Assembly: GCA_015654965.1 (NCBI GenBank)
Contig: JAATGD010000200.1
Location: 1-22,476 of the forward strand
DNA: 22,476 nt
Direction of reading: 5' to 3'
Source: Hyphomicrobiales bacterium
Lineage (GTDB): Bacteria > Pseudomonadota > Alphaproteobacteria > Rhizobiales > Rhizobiaceae
In this document: positions 1-8,453 of the stretch, piece by piece
Layout of the letters: each line of letters opens with the position of its first letter
How positions within the stretch are numbered: position 1 is the stretch's first letter
Notes under the pieces: generated by a model
Databases searched by the model: none
Told to the model about the DNA's origin: nothing
The model's input: only the letters and a program-made list of their open reading frames with translations
Program-made: the position numbers and the translations under genes

Positions 1-1904
1 ATCTCGATCACGCGCCGGCTGGCTTTTTCTCTTCCGACCCATCGGGGCGCATCATCTATCTCAATGCGACGCTTGCGGAATGGCTGGGCGTCGATCTGAG
101 CAGTTTTACGCCCGGATCATTGACGCTCAATGAAATTGTCGCAGGTAGCGGCATGGCGCTCGTCAATGCGGTGAAGGCCGATCCGGGCACCAGCCGCAAC
201 GCGGTCATCGATCTTGATCTCATCAAGCGTAACGGGCAAAGCCTTGCAGTACGCTTCTATCATCGCGTTCAACTGACGCGCGACGGCACACGCGGCACCA
301 GCCGTACAATCGTTCTCGACCGAGCAGAGGGCGATGCGTCTTCCGCAGCGCTGCGTTCGGCGGAAGTGCGTTTTACCCGCTTCTTCAATTCAGCGCCAAT
401 GGCAATCGCGGCGGTTGATTCCCAAGGCCATACGCTGCGTACCAATGCGCGTTTCCTTGATATTTTTTCATCCGTTGTCGATGGCGATGCCGTGGAGCGC
501 GGTGTCAAACTCGAAACCATCGTGCATGAACGCGACCGGGAGGTTTTCAATCGCGCGCTTGCCGCAGCCTTTGCCGGTCAGGCCAGTATTTCCCCCGTCG
601 ATACGGTGCTTCCCGGCAATGAAGAGCGCCATATCCGCTTTTATATGAGTGCGGTTACCGATCTGGGCGGTGAAGCGCCGGAAGAAGCGGCCATCATTTC
701 GGCCGTCGAGACGACGGAGCAGAAGACGCTTGAAAACCAGATGGCGCAGAGCCAGAAAATGCAGGCTGTCGGTCAGCTTGCTGGCGGCATTGCGCATGAC
801 TTCAACAATGTGCTGACCGCCATTATCATGTCGTCGGACCTCTTGCTGACCAATCACCGCGCTTCCGATCCGTCATTCCCCGACATCATGAACATCAAGC
901 AGAATGCCAATCGTGCCGCCTCGCTTGTGCGGCAATTGCTGGCCTTCTCGCGACGTCAGACCTTGCGCCCGGAAGTTCTCGACCTCACCGATGTGCTGGC
1001 CGATCTGCGCATGCTGCTGGCGCGCCTTGTCGGCAAGGATATCGAGCTGAAAATCGATCACGGGCGCGATCTCTGGCCGGTCAGGGCCGATTTGGGGCAA
1101 TTCGAGCAGGTCGCGGTCAACCTCGCGGTCAATGCGCGTGACGCCATGCCGGAGGGCGGGGAAATCATCCTGCGTACCCGCAATGTCACGGCAACCGAGG
1201 CCGCAAAGCTCAACTATCATGACTTGCCCGAAGCCGATTATGTGACATTTGAAGTCGAGGATACCGGCAGCGGCATCCCCGCCAATGTGCTGGAAAAGAT
1301 TTTCGAGCCGTTCTTCACCACCAAGGAAGTGGGCAAGGGCACCGGCCTTGGCCTGTCGATGGTTTACGGCATCATCAAGCAGACTGGCGGCTTCATCTAT
1401 TGCGATTCGGAAGTCGGCAAGGGGACGACTTTCAAAATCTTCCTGCCACGCCATATCGTTGAGAAGACTGCGGAAGATGCACCGGCCGCGATCAAGGAAA
1501 AGAAGGTGGAGAAAGCCACCGATCTTTCCGGTTCGGCTACGGTCCTTCTGGTCGAGGATGAGGACGCCGTACGCATGGGTGGAGTTCGCGCGCTGCAATC
1601 GCGTGGCTATACAGTGCATGAGGCCGCATCCGGAGTCGAAGCGCTGGAAGTGCTCGAAGAATTGAATGGTGAAGTGGATATTGTTGTTTCCGATGTGGTC
1701 ATGCCGGAAATGGATGGTCCCACGCTTCTGCGTGAGCTGCGAAAAACCTATCCTGACATAAAATTTGTCTTTGTTTCCGGCTATGCGGAAGATGCCTTCG
1801 CACGCAACCTGCCAGCCGATGCCAAATTCGGATTCCTGCCAAAACCATTCTCGCTCAAGCAGTTGGCAACAACCGTTAAGGAAATGCTTGAGAAAGAAGA
1901 TTGA
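1..1904 (+). CDS. cckA: CckA-type hybrid histidine kinase, 5' partial
   Basis: The frame is open to the left edge (first full codon at 3), so the N-terminus and any membrane helices lie outside the window. Seen in order: two PAS-like segments (about 3-300 and 360-720), a HisKA dimerisation domain with the H-box GGIAHDFNN (His codon 795-797), and an HATPase domain with VNARDAMPEGG (N-box), DTGSGIP and GTGLGLSMVYGII. A C-terminal receiver follows, with LVEDEDAVR, the phosphoacceptor Asp in VVSDVVMPEMDG (codon 1692-1694) and the KPF lysine near the end. This PAS-PAS-HK-REC order and the HDFNN H-box are typical of CckA, which phosphorylates ChpT and through it CtrA and CpdR at the inner membrane to control the cell cycle. 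A TTG at 120 is an internal codon of this frame, not a start, because the PAS reading continues upstream of it. Other HDFNN-type hybrid kinases exist, so the symbol rests on domain order and motifs. Confidence 0.88.
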   Translation, partial: LDHAPAGFFSSDPSGRIIYLNATLAEWLGVDLSSFTPGSLTLNEIVAGSGMALVNAVKADPGTSRNAVIDLDLIKRNGQSLAVRFYHRVQLTRDGTRGTSRTIVLDRAEGDASSAALRSAEVRFTRFFNSAPMAIAAVDSQGHTLRTNARFLDIFSSVVDGDAVERGVKLETIVHERDREVFNRALAAAFAGQASISPVDTVLPGNEERHIRFYMSAVTDLGGEAPEEAAIISAVETTEQKTLENQMAQSQKMQAVGQLAGGIAHDFNNVLTAIIMSSDLLLTNHRASDPSFPDIMNIKQNANRAASLVRQLLAFSRRQTLRPEVLDLTDVLADLRMLLARLVGKDIELKIDHGRDLWPVRADLGQFEQVAVNLAVNARDAMPEGGEIILRTRNVTATEAAKLNYHDLPEADYVTFEVEDTGSGIPANVLEKIFEPFFTTKEVGKGTGLGLSMVYGIIKQTGGFIYCDSEVGKGTTFKIFLPRHIVEKTAEDAPAAIKEKKVEKATDLSGSATVLLVEDEDAVRMGGVRALQSRGYTVHEAASGVEALEVLEELNGEVDIVVSDVVMPEMDGPTLLRELRKTYPDIKFVFVSGYAEDAFARNLPADAKFGFLPKPFSLKQLATTVKEMLEKED

Positions 1905-1916
1905 GGCTTCAGCATC

Positions 1917-3128
1917 GTGCGCACAAAGATGCCTAGTGGAACAATAGCCATTTTCGGCGGCGGGCCTGCGGGTTTGATGGCCGCCGAAAAACTCTCCGCG
2001 CTTGGTCATGACGTGACGGTTTATGAGCAGATGCCCACGGTGGGACGAAAATTTTTGCTTGCGGGAAAATCTGGCCTCAATCTCACCCATGCAGAAGAGT
2101 TTGCCTCGTTTTCCAACCGCTTTGGTGCTGCGAATACGCGGCTTCGTCCTGTGATTGAGGCTTTCTCACCGCAGGACTTGCGTGCATGGGCCGATGGGTT
2201 GGGGGCTGAAACCTTTGTTGGCTCTTCTGGCCGTGTCTTTCCCAAAGCCATGAAGGCATCGCCACTTTTGCGCGCATGGAAAAAACGGCTGGAAGCGCAG
2301 GGCGTGCGCCTGTTGACACGTCATCGCTGGGCGGGATTTGCGGATGATGCGCCTTTGGTCGAAACACCGCAAGGCGTCGAAACCATCCGGTGCGATGTGG
2401 CGCTTTTTGCCTTTGGCGGCGCGAGTTGGCCAAAACTTGGCTCAAACGGCGCATGGACCGAGCTTTTGAGTGACAAGGGCATCGGCATAGCACCACTGCA
2501 AGCAGCCAATTGCGGTTTCGATGTTACATGGAGCGATTATTTCATCAGCCGTTTTGCGGGCGAGCCGGTCAAGTCCGTGACCGTGACGAGCGCTGCCGGA
2601 ACCTCCCAAGGCGAGTTCGTGGTCACGCAGAACGGTATCGAAGGTGGTCTGATCTATGCCCATTCAGCGGCTCTGCGGGATGGCTTGGCAAGTGATGGGC
2701 AGGCTGATCTGGTGTTGGATCTTGCGCCCGGGCGCTGCCTTGAACGATTGCGCGCAGATCTGGCGCGACAGGATAAAAAACTCAGTTTTGGCAATCTTTT
2801 ACGAAAAGGGGCAGGGCTGACCGGCGTGAAAGCGGCACTTGTCACCGAGTTCTGTCGTGATAAAGACCCCGGCAATCTGGCCAAGGCTATCAAAAACCTG
2901 AAGATCCCGCTTGTTCGCCCACGCCCGATTGAAGAGGCCATTTCCTCAGCGGGCGGCATCTTGTGGGATGAAATCGATCAGAATTTCATGCTGAAAAAAC
3001 TGCCGCGGTTTTTCGTGGCTGGCGAAATGGTCGATTGGGAAGCCCCGACAGGTGGTTATCTGCTCACGGCGTGTTTCGCTACAGGAGTGGCCGCTTCCCA
3101 TGGCATGGATGCATTTTTAAAAAGATAA
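1917..3128 (+). CDS. NAD(P)/FAD-dependent oxidoreductase, HI0933/YhiN-like (TIGR03862-type) flavoprotein
   Basis: A 403-residue protein opening with a Rossmann FAD site, GGGPAGLMAAEKL (about residues 14-26), ending strand two in an acidic residue (VTVYE). The family block GRKFLLAGKSGLNLTHAE follows at about 44-61. A central GGASWPKLGSNG and the C-terminal DWEAPTGGYLLTACFATG are the FAD-contacting motifs of HI0933-like flavoproteins. Their physiological substrate is generally unknown; some relatives (BaiN) act on bile-acid intermediates. The start used is GTG at 1917; ATG at 1929 would leave the FAD motif intact and is an alternative. It begins 12 bp after the cckA stop with no terminator between, so co-transcription is likely. 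It is a cytoplasmic protein with no signal peptide. The family call is secure; the reaction is not known. Confidence 0.88.
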   Translation: MRTKMPSGTIAIFGGGPAGLMAAEKLSALGHDVTVYEQMPTVGRKFLLAGKSGLNLTHAEEFASFSNRFGAANTRLRPVIEAFSPQDLRAWADGLGAETFVGSSGRVFPKAMKASPLLRAWKKRLEAQGVRLLTRHRWAGFADDAPLVETPQGVETIRCDVALFAFGGASWPKLGSNGAWTELLSDKGIGIAPLQAANCGFDVTWSDYFISRFAGEPVKSVTVTSAAGTSQGEFVVTQNGIEGGLIYAHSAALRDGLASDGQADLVLDLAPGRCLERLRADLARQDKKLSFGNLLRKGAGLTGVKAALVTEFCRDKDPGNLAKAIKNLKIPLVRPRPIEEAISSAGGILWDEIDQNFMLKKLPRFFVAGEMVDWEAPTGGYLLTACFATGVAASHGMDAFLKR

Positions 3129-3353
3129 TAGATATATAGAGCAATATATTGCTGTAATTAGTTAAAGTATTTATTTGGGTTTTTGTTTTCCAGTCCTGCC
3201 ACTTGACCTTGAAGCCCGCCTAAGGCAAGCGCTGTTTGAGCAGGCAGGAGGGGCCGTAGGGATGCAAGGTCGATAAATGCCGGACAGCGATGCGCCGCAA
3301 GATGGCGGTACGCGGGCGGCGACGGATAAATAGCCAACTGTTCTTCACATGAT
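3129..3353. other. non-coding gap with nested inverted repeats
   Basis: No credible gene is seen between the flavoprotein stop and the terminator of the opposing operon. It holds a perfect 14-bp AT-rich palindrome at 3140-3153, directly after the flavoprotein stop. A GC-rich segment has outer arms CCTGCC/GGCAGG (3195-3200 and 3243-3248) and GACCTTG/CAAGGTC (3205-3211 and 3265-3271). These could fold into RNA structure or be a decayed intergenic repeat; nothing in them is recognised. Confidence 0.5.
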
Positions 3354-3382
3354 AAAAACCGGCGAAACTCAATTCCGCCGGA
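3354..3382 (-). terminator. rho-independent terminator of the minus-strand transporter operon
   Basis: On the minus strand a perfect CCGGCG/CGCCGG stem (plus coordinates 3376-3381 and 3359-3364) with an 11-nt loop is followed at once by five U (plus A-run 3354-3358). It lies 55 bp beyond the stop of the binding-protein gene at 3437 and would end the operon that starts at pxpA. On the plus strand the same stem is followed by a weaker ATTTCTT, so partial bidirectional use is possible. Confidence 0.8.
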
Positions 3383-3436
3383 TTTCTTGACTGCGGTTAT
3401 GACCGGAACCAGCCAAACCCGCTATGTGGTTGAAGT

Positions 3437-4630
3437 CTACTTGACCAGCGCGCTCATCGGAACCGGCTCGGAGATCGTCCATTCGCCGACCACGCCCGGC
3501 TTGCCCTTCTCGACATCGACGATCAGATAACGGGCCTTGTTCTGGTGGTGCAGTTCGGACGTGAATGTGCGCGGGCCGAACAGGGTCGGCTCATCCTTCA
3601 TTTTTTCCAGCTCGGCGACGACCGCGTCGGCATCCGTCGTCTGGGCGCGTCCGACGGCCTTGGCCCAGACGTCGATCATCGAATAACCGGGATAGGCATA
3701 TTGGCTGGACGGGTCGCTGCCGGTCGACTGCTTGTAGGCGGCGTTGAACTTCTGTACCTCCGGGTTCGGGTCGTCGCCATAGATCGAACCCTGAACCGCG
3801 ATGTAGAAATTCGACAGCTCCGGAACAGCCGCCAGCCAGTAGCTGCCATCGACGCCCGAGCCGTTGAGGATCATCGAATTGATCCCCGCGGCGCGGATCT
3901 GTTTGATCGCGGAGACGGCACCCGGCATCATCGTGCAGAGCATGATGGCATCGGGTTCCTGCTCAAGAGACTTGATGCGGGTGATCTGTGCGGCGATCGA
4001 GGCGTCATCGTTCTTGAACGTATCCTGACCGACGAGCTTGGCACCCTGAGCTTCCAGTTTTGGCATCATCCAGTCGAAGCCGTCGCAGATGCCCTTGTTA
4101 TATTCGGTCCATGTGTCGAGCAGGCGATAGAAGGTTTTGGCCTGCTTTTCCTTGAAAGCCCATTCCACCATGGTGGCGCCCTGAACGGCTGCGAGTACCG
4201 ATGCCGAGAAGGAATGTTTGCCGACGCCCTGAATCCCGGCCTTGATGGATTCGGCGCAGAGGAAGAAGGACACGAGGCCGACATCCTCGGCAGTGAGCGC
4301 GGCCGGTGCGCCAAAATCGTAATCGCAGGATACGACGACGAGATCGGCCCCCTCATCGATGACCGACAAGCCAGCCTTGGCGCCTTCGGCGCGGTCGGAC
4401 TTGGTGTCGGCGCTGACCACCTCGATCTGCTTGCCGAGCAGGCCACCGGCGTCGTTGATCTCCTTTATGCGGATCATTGCCGCGTCCTGGGCCGGTTTGT
4501 CATAGGCTTCCATGAAGCCCGATGCGGCGGTTGCGAAACCGACGACGATCTTGTCATCGTCCGCCAGTGCCGGACATGCGATCAGCATGGCAGTTGTGGT
4601 GACCACGATTGATTGTGTCAAAAATGCCAT
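3437..4630 (-). CDS. periplasmic amino-acid/amide-binding protein of a LivJ-type (HAAT) ABC transporter
   Basis: A 397-residue protein with a classic Sec signal peptide: short N-region, hydrophobic core, then ALA followed by DDD near residues 22-26. The mature part is a type I periplasmic binding fold of the Peripla_BP_6 group: IVVGFATAASGF near the start, IKEINDAGGLLGKQIEVV, then a ligand-site strand rich in small residues (VVVSCDYDFGAPAAL). The start at 4630 is preceded by a good AGAGGAGAA ribosome site. It is the last gene of the operon, 46 bp after the LivM-type permease, and the terminator at 3354-3382 follows. The family binds branched-chain amino acids, urea, short amides and aromatic acids. 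Because the carboxylase/PxpA genes sit in the same operon, a small amide or lactam is the likely ligand; that is inference. Confidence 0.88.
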   Translation of the reverse strand: MAFLTQSIVVTTTAMLIACPALADDDKIVVGFATAASGFMEAYDKPAQDAAMIRIKEINDAGGLLGKQIEVVSADTKSDRAEGAKAGLSVIDEGADLVVVSCDYDFGAPAALTAEDVGLVSFFLCAESIKAGIQGVGKHSFSASVLAAVQGATMVEWAFKEKQAKTFYRLLDTWTEYNKGICDGFDWMMPKLEAQGAKLVGQDTFKNDDASIAAQITRIKSLEQEPDAIMLCTMMPGAVSAIKQIRAAGINSMILNGSGVDGSYWLAAVPELSNFYIAVQGSIYGDDPNPEVQKFNAAYKQSTGSDPSSQYAYPGYSMIDVWAKAVGRAQTTDADAVVAELEKMKDEPTLFGPRTFTSELHHQNKARYLIVDVEKGKPGVVGEWTISEPVPMSALVK

Positions 4631-4676
4631 TTCATTGTTCTCCTCTGTTAGTGGCGTTTTTCGCCATCTGGTATTG

Positions 4677-5777
4677 TCACTGCTCGTGATTGCGGTTGAA
4701 GCGGAAGAGCGTGATTTCGCGGTTACCGATCAGACCAGCCGGTCGGCGTGCGAGGATCACGATCATGATGATGCCGAGTGCGATTTCCTGCAGGCCCTTG
4801 GGCAGCGCGAACGTGCCGCCGCCTAAGGGCACGCCCGCCTCCAGCCAGCGCAGCGACTGGATCAGTGTGGAGAGCAGGAGTACACCGAGCACGGCGCCGG
4901 ACAGGCTGCTCATGCCGCCGACCACAAGCATGGAAAGCGTAATGAAGGTGAGGCCGAGATAGAAAGTGTCGGGGGTCACGACACCGATCGAATGGGCCAT
5001 GGCGGCACCGCCCAGTCCCATCACCACCGCCGAGATGACGAAGGCGACCAGTCGCTCCCTTGGGATATCGATGCCGGAGGCGGCTGCAGCCGTCGGCTCA
5101 TCGCGGGCGGCGCGCAAGGCGAGGCCCGAACGCGAGATGGCGTGGCCCCAGGCGATGAAGATGGCGATTACCGCTCCGCCGACATAGGGCCAGATGGTGC
5201 GCACGATCGGGATGCCGACCACTGACGAGGTGGCGCCGGTGACGCTTTCCCAATTGGAATAGATCGTGTTGATCATTGCCAGAACGGCGAAGGTGGCAAT
5301 CGAGGCGGCGATGCCGGAAAGCCGCATCAGCGCGATCCCCAGTATCAGCGCGATGATACCGGCAAAGATCGCGGCAATCGGTGCCGATGCCAGATAGGGC
5401 AGTTTCGCTTCCAGAAGAAAGGCGGGCAGGCCGGGAAGCGAGGTCTTCTTCATCATCGGGCTGATGGTCAGCCATGCGGCCGCATAGGCACCGAGGCAGG
5501 TGAAGCCGATATGGCCAAAACTGAGCACTCCAGAATTACCGATGAAGATATAAAGCCCGACCACCAGAATGACACGCACAAAGATGTCGATCACCGCCTG
5601 ATTGAAGGGTTTGGAGCCGGTCATTACCGTCAGCACCGCAATCAGGACGATCAGCAGCGAGAGCATGATCGGGGTCATGATGGTGCGGCGGGCAAGCGCA
5701 AAGCGCTTGGGGCCAGGTTTGGGCTTACTCGGGCTGGCGTGGTTTGCCGCAAGGCTGGAGAGGCTGGTATCGGTCAT
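4677..5777 (-). CDS. LivM-type ABC transporter permease
   Basis: A 366-residue integral membrane protein with a polar, proline-rich N-terminal tail of about 25 residues and then repeated hydrophobic helices. It carries the LivM signature GNSGVLSFGHIGFTCLGAYAAA near residues 81-102. The cytoplasmic coupling segment SGLALRAARDEPTAAAASGID precedes the last helices, as in BPD_transp_2 permeases. It starts 3 bp after the LivH-type permease stop, with a GAAAGGG ribosome site inside the end of that gene. It would form the heterodimeric channel with the LivH-type partner in the inner membrane. The C-terminal ALARRPAGLIG-type motif (ILARRPAGLIGN) is also typical of the family. Confidence 0.9.
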   Translation of the reverse strand: MTDTSLSSLAANHASPSKPKPGPKRFALARRTIMTPIMLSLLIVLIAVLTVMTGSKPFNQAVIDIFVRVILVVGLYIFIGNSGVLSFGHIGFTCLGAYAAAWLTISPMMKKTSLPGLPAFLLEAKLPYLASAPIAAIFAGIIALILGIALMRLSGIAASIATFAVLAMINTIYSNWESVTGATSSVVGIPIVRTIWPYVGGAVIAIFIAWGHAISRSGLALRAARDEPTAAAASGIDIPRERLVAFVISAVVMGLGGAAMAHSIGVVTPDTFYLGLTFITLSMLVVGGMSSLSGAVLGVLLLSTLIQSLRWLEAGVPLGGGTFALPKGLQEIALGIIMIVILARRPAGLIGNREITLFRFNRNHEQ

Positions 5778-5780
5778 GGA

Positions 5781-6686
5781 TCAGACCCTTTCCTTGGTGC
5801 CGCGCGCGGCGATCAGCCCTTGAGGCCGGAAGAGGAGGACGAGGATGACGGCGCCATAGACGAAGGCGTCGCGGAAAGGCCGGGCATCGACCGGCAGGAC
5901 GACCTGCATGATCACCGAAGCGGCCCCCAGCAGAAAACCCGCGAGCACGGCACCGGCGAGGCTGCCAAGACCGCCGATGACGGTTGCGATGAAGGCCATC
6001 AGCATGATGGAAGCGCCCATCTGGATGTCGGCAGTGCCGGTCTGGCTGGCGAAGATGATGGCGGTGGCACCGGCGAGCGCTCCCGACAGCGCGAAAGCGC
6101 CCATGATGACCCGGTTTGCCCGGACACCCAGCATGCGGGCCATGGAGAAGTTTTCCGCCGCCGCGCGCATTTCCAGACCGAAGCGCGTGCGCCTGAGGAA
6201 GATCGACAGGCCGATCAGGATCATGACGGTGGCGAGGATGGTGATGAGTTGCAGCAGCGGCAGGCGGGCGCCCAATATCTCCACTGGTTGCGAGAGCATC
6301 GGCAGCAGCGAAATCGATTTCGGCCGGCTTGTGAACAGCATCAGCAGGAAATAGCGGATGACGAAGCCGAGCGCGAAAGAGGCAATAATCATGGTTGCCG
6401 GATTGGCGCGGCGGAAGCGTCTGAAGACGACGATTTCGCAAAGCACCGACAGACCGGCGCCGATGATCAGCACGAAGGGGATCAGCAGATACCAGGGCAG
6501 GTGTCCGGCAAAGACGATCGCCATGGCGTCGGTCGAGGGCCACAGCAGTGCAAAGATGCAGAAGGCGATGACATCGCCATGGGCGAAGTTGACGAGCCGC
6601 ATCACGCCGAAAATCAGCGCGATACCGAGCGCGCCCAATGCGTAAAGGGAGCCGAGCGAGAGGGAATCGAAGACGATCTGCAGCAT
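5781..6686 (-). CDS. LivH-type ABC transporter permease
   Basis: A 301-residue inner-membrane permease. The ATG at 6686 is chosen over an in-frame upstream start at 6761: it gives the usual LivH beginning (LQIVFDSLSLGSLYALGALG), and the longer form would add 25 polar residues lying inside the preceding ATPase gene. The motif MRLVNFAHGDVIAF (about residues 29-42) is diagnostic for LivH. The coupling loop reads RTRFGLEMRAAAENFSMARMLGV, and the C-terminal FRPQGLIAARG matches the family end. Its start lies 1 bp after the LivF-type stop, so translation is probably coupled. It pairs with the LivM-type permease downstream. Confidence 0.9.
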   Translation of the reverse strand: MLQIVFDSLSLGSLYALGALGIALIFGVMRLVNFAHGDVIAFCIFALLWPSTDAMAIVFAGHLPWYLLIPFVLIIGAGLSVLCEIVVFRRFRRANPATMIIASFALGFVIRYFLLMLFTSRPKSISLLPMLSQPVEILGARLPLLQLITILATVMILIGLSIFLRRTRFGLEMRAAAENFSMARMLGVRANRVIMGAFALSGALAGATAIIFASQTGTADIQMGASIMLMAFIATVIGGLGSLAGAVLAGFLLGAASVIMQVVLPVDARPFRDAFVYGAVILVLLFRPQGLIAARGTKERV

Positions 6687-6687
6687 A

Positions 6688-7422
6688 TCAGTGATCCTCG
6701 TAACCGAAATAGGCAGCCTGTATGGCCTCGCTGTTGCCAAGCTCCCGGGCGTCGCCGTCAAGCACGATCTGACCGCCGCGCATCAGCAGCATCCGGCCTC
6801 CGACCATATGTGCACGGGTCGAACTCTGCTCGACGATCAGCAGGGTCAGCGGCCGTTGCGCCTGCAATGCGATCAGCCGCTCATAGACCTGATCGGTAAT
6901 ATTGGGGGCAAGGCCGAGCGAAGGTTCATCGATGGCGATCAGCCGCGGGTCGGTCATCAATGCGCGACCGATGACGAGCATTTGCTGTTGTCCGCCGGAC
7001 AGCAGGCCTGCCTGACCGTTGCGGCGCTCATTGAGGATAGGGAAGGTATCGTATACCGCTTCGATATCTTCGGAGAGCTTTGCCTTTGAGCCGCGCGGCT
7101 TGCCCCTCATGCCGGTGCCGACGAGAAGGTTTTCCTCAATCGTCAGGGAGCCGAAGACATCGCGGCCTTCCGGCACCATGGAAAAGCCGAGCCGTGCTAT
7201 ATCCTCCGGCGCCTTGCCGCTGATGTTGTAGCCGTCGAATTCGACCGTACCGCCCGATGTCGGGGTGACACCGGAAATCGCGCGCAGCAGGGAGGATTTT
7301 CCGGCGCCGTTGGGACCGGTGATGAAGACCGTTTCGCCATCTCTGATGGAGAGCGAGACGCCGCGCACGGCGGTGAGGCGGCCATAGCGGACCTCGATAT
7401 TGGCAAGTACGAGCAGGCTCAT
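6688..7422 (-). CDS. LivF-type ABC transporter ATP-binding protein
   Basis: A 244-residue ATPase with a complete motif set: Walker A GPNGAGKSS (36-44), Q-loop region SMVPEGRDVF (81-90, the LivF-typical EGR), signature LSGGQQQ (141-147), Walker B LIAIDEPS (161-168) and an LLIVEQS switch segment. In LivF-like proteins the switch histidine is commonly glutamine, as here. Its ATG overlaps the LivG-type stop in an ATGA arrangement, so the two ATPases are translationally coupled. It would drive import together with its partner, whose signature motif is eroded. Confidence 0.92.
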   Translation of the reverse strand: MSLLVLANIEVRYGRLTAVRGVSLSIRDGETVFITGPNGAGKSSLLRAISGVTPTSGGTVEFDGYNISGKAPEDIARLGFSMVPEGRDVFGSLTIEENLLVGTGMRGKPRGSKAKLSEDIEAVYDTFPILNERRNGQAGLLSGGQQQMLVIGRALMTDPRLIAIDEPSLGLAPNITDQVYERLIALQAQRPLTLLIVEQSSTRAHMVGGRMLLMRGGQIVLDGDARELGNSEAIQAAYFGYEDH

Positions 7423-8183
7423 AGCAAGACCTCTTCAACCGGCAGGACCGCATCGGCGGCGGTGCCCATATAAGCATGCCGGACTTTTTCGCTCAGACGG
7501 ATTTCCGCGGGCGTTCCCTGCTCGATGACCGCGCCGGAATCGAGCACGACAATGTGGTCGCACAGGCCGAGCACAAGGCCGACATTGTGCTCGATGATCA
7601 GCACGCCGCAGCCAAGCTCCTGGGCGATGCGCTTGACGAGGGCCGAGAGCTCAGCCGCTTCCTGCGCGCTCATGCCTGCGGCCGGTTCGTCGAGCAGAAT
7701 GAAGGCGGGACGGCCCATCAGTGCGCGACCGATTGCGACGCGGCGCTCGTCTGTATAGGGGAGTGTGCCCGCGATGCGCGCGCCTAGTGCCGAAATGCCG
7801 ATCCACTCAAGCATGGCCTGTGCCTCTGCGACGGCGGAGCGGCGGCTCATGCCCAGCCCGACGCCGGTCACTTCGAGATTGTCGATGACGGCAAGGTCGC
7901 GAAACAGCCGTCCACCCTGAAATGTGCGGGCGATGCCGCGCCGCCGGACCTGATGCGGCTTCAGCTTGCCGAGCGGTTCGCCAGCGAGTTTCACCGCACC
8001 GTCTGTCGGCATCTGGAAACCGGTCAGCACATTGACAAGCGTCGTCTTGCCGGCACCGTTGGGGCCGATCAGTCCGCTGATATGGCCGGGCTTGATATCG
8101 AGCGTGACGGATGACAGGGCTTTCAGCCCCGCAAAGGCCACGGAGACGTTTTCCGCACTGAGATGACCACCCATTTGATCCAT
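7419..8183 (-). CDS. LivG-type ABC transporter ATP-binding protein with a degenerate signature motif
   Basis: A 254-residue ATPase. The ATG at 8183 is preferred because AGGAAAAGGGG lies just upstream; an in-frame start at 8219 would add 12 residues. Walker A GPNGAGKTT (about 40-48), Q-loop ARTFQGGRLF (about 85-94) and Walker B FILLDEPAAGMS (about 161-172) are intact, and the switch region IIEHNVGLV keeps its histidine. The LSGGQ-equivalent reads LPYTDERR (about 141-148; DNA 7746-7763 for the first six residues), where the family usually has LPYG-Q/LSYG-Q. The invariant glycine and the glutamine are therefore both missing. It may still act with LivF, whose own signature is canonical. It is the first gene of the transporter block, 270 bp after pxpC. 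Confidence 0.9.
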   Translation of the reverse strand: MDQMGGHLSAENVSVAFAGLKALSSVTLDIKPGHISGLIGPNGAGKTTLVNVLTGFQMPTDGAVKLAGEPLGKLKPHQVRRRGIARTFQGGRLFRDLAVIDNLEVTGVGLGMSRRSAVAEAQAMLEWIGISALGARIAGTLPYTDERRVAIGRALMGRPAFILLDEPAAGMSAQEAAELSALVKRIAQELGCGVLIIEHNVGLVLGLCDHIVVLDSGAVIEQGTPAEIRLSEKVRHAYMGTAADAVLPVEEVLL

Positions 8184-8453
8184 GAACCCCTTTTCCTGTG
8201 TTCCCGACAGAAAGGGCACGCGACGTCAGGCCGGATTCCAGCCCATGAACGTCCCGCAATGTTCCCCTGTCGGTTCCGGCGATCTCTGCGGATCGCTCGG
8301 GTGCCAAATTCCCGCCGTTTATCAGCGTTGTCTTGTCGCCGCGCGCGTTGATCATATTGCCACGCGCACAGAAGGGCCGGACTTGGCCGACCGAACCCTC
8401 CCATAAAAGCCCGCCTCCGGTTCCTCTCCCGCAGGTTTGATTGGCCGCCCCGG
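8184..8453. other. 270-bp intergenic gap between carboxylase and transporter halves of the operon
   Basis: All other gaps in this operon are under 75 bp, so this one stands out. No coding signal, terminator or repeat is convincing. A GGCC-based small stem lies near 8382-8396 without a U-run. It may hold a second promoter for the transporter genes, but I cannot identify one. Confidence 0.4.

Noticed and set aside
873..2090. Long antisense open frame (405 codons) opposite cckA
   Set aside because: It lies wholly opposite a gene with complete kinase and receiver motifs and shows no family motif; a side effect of GC-rich codon use.
3545..4612. Plus-strand open frame (355 codons) opposite the periplasmic binding protein
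   Set aside because: No ribosome site or known motif, and the minus-strand gene has a signal peptide and a full fold.
5511..6899. Long plus-strand open frame (462 codons) opposite the LivM, LivH and LivF genes
   Set aside because: Its translation is rich in Asp, Glu, His, Arg and Gln, the typical mirror of membrane-protein genes; both permeases on the other strand are well supported.
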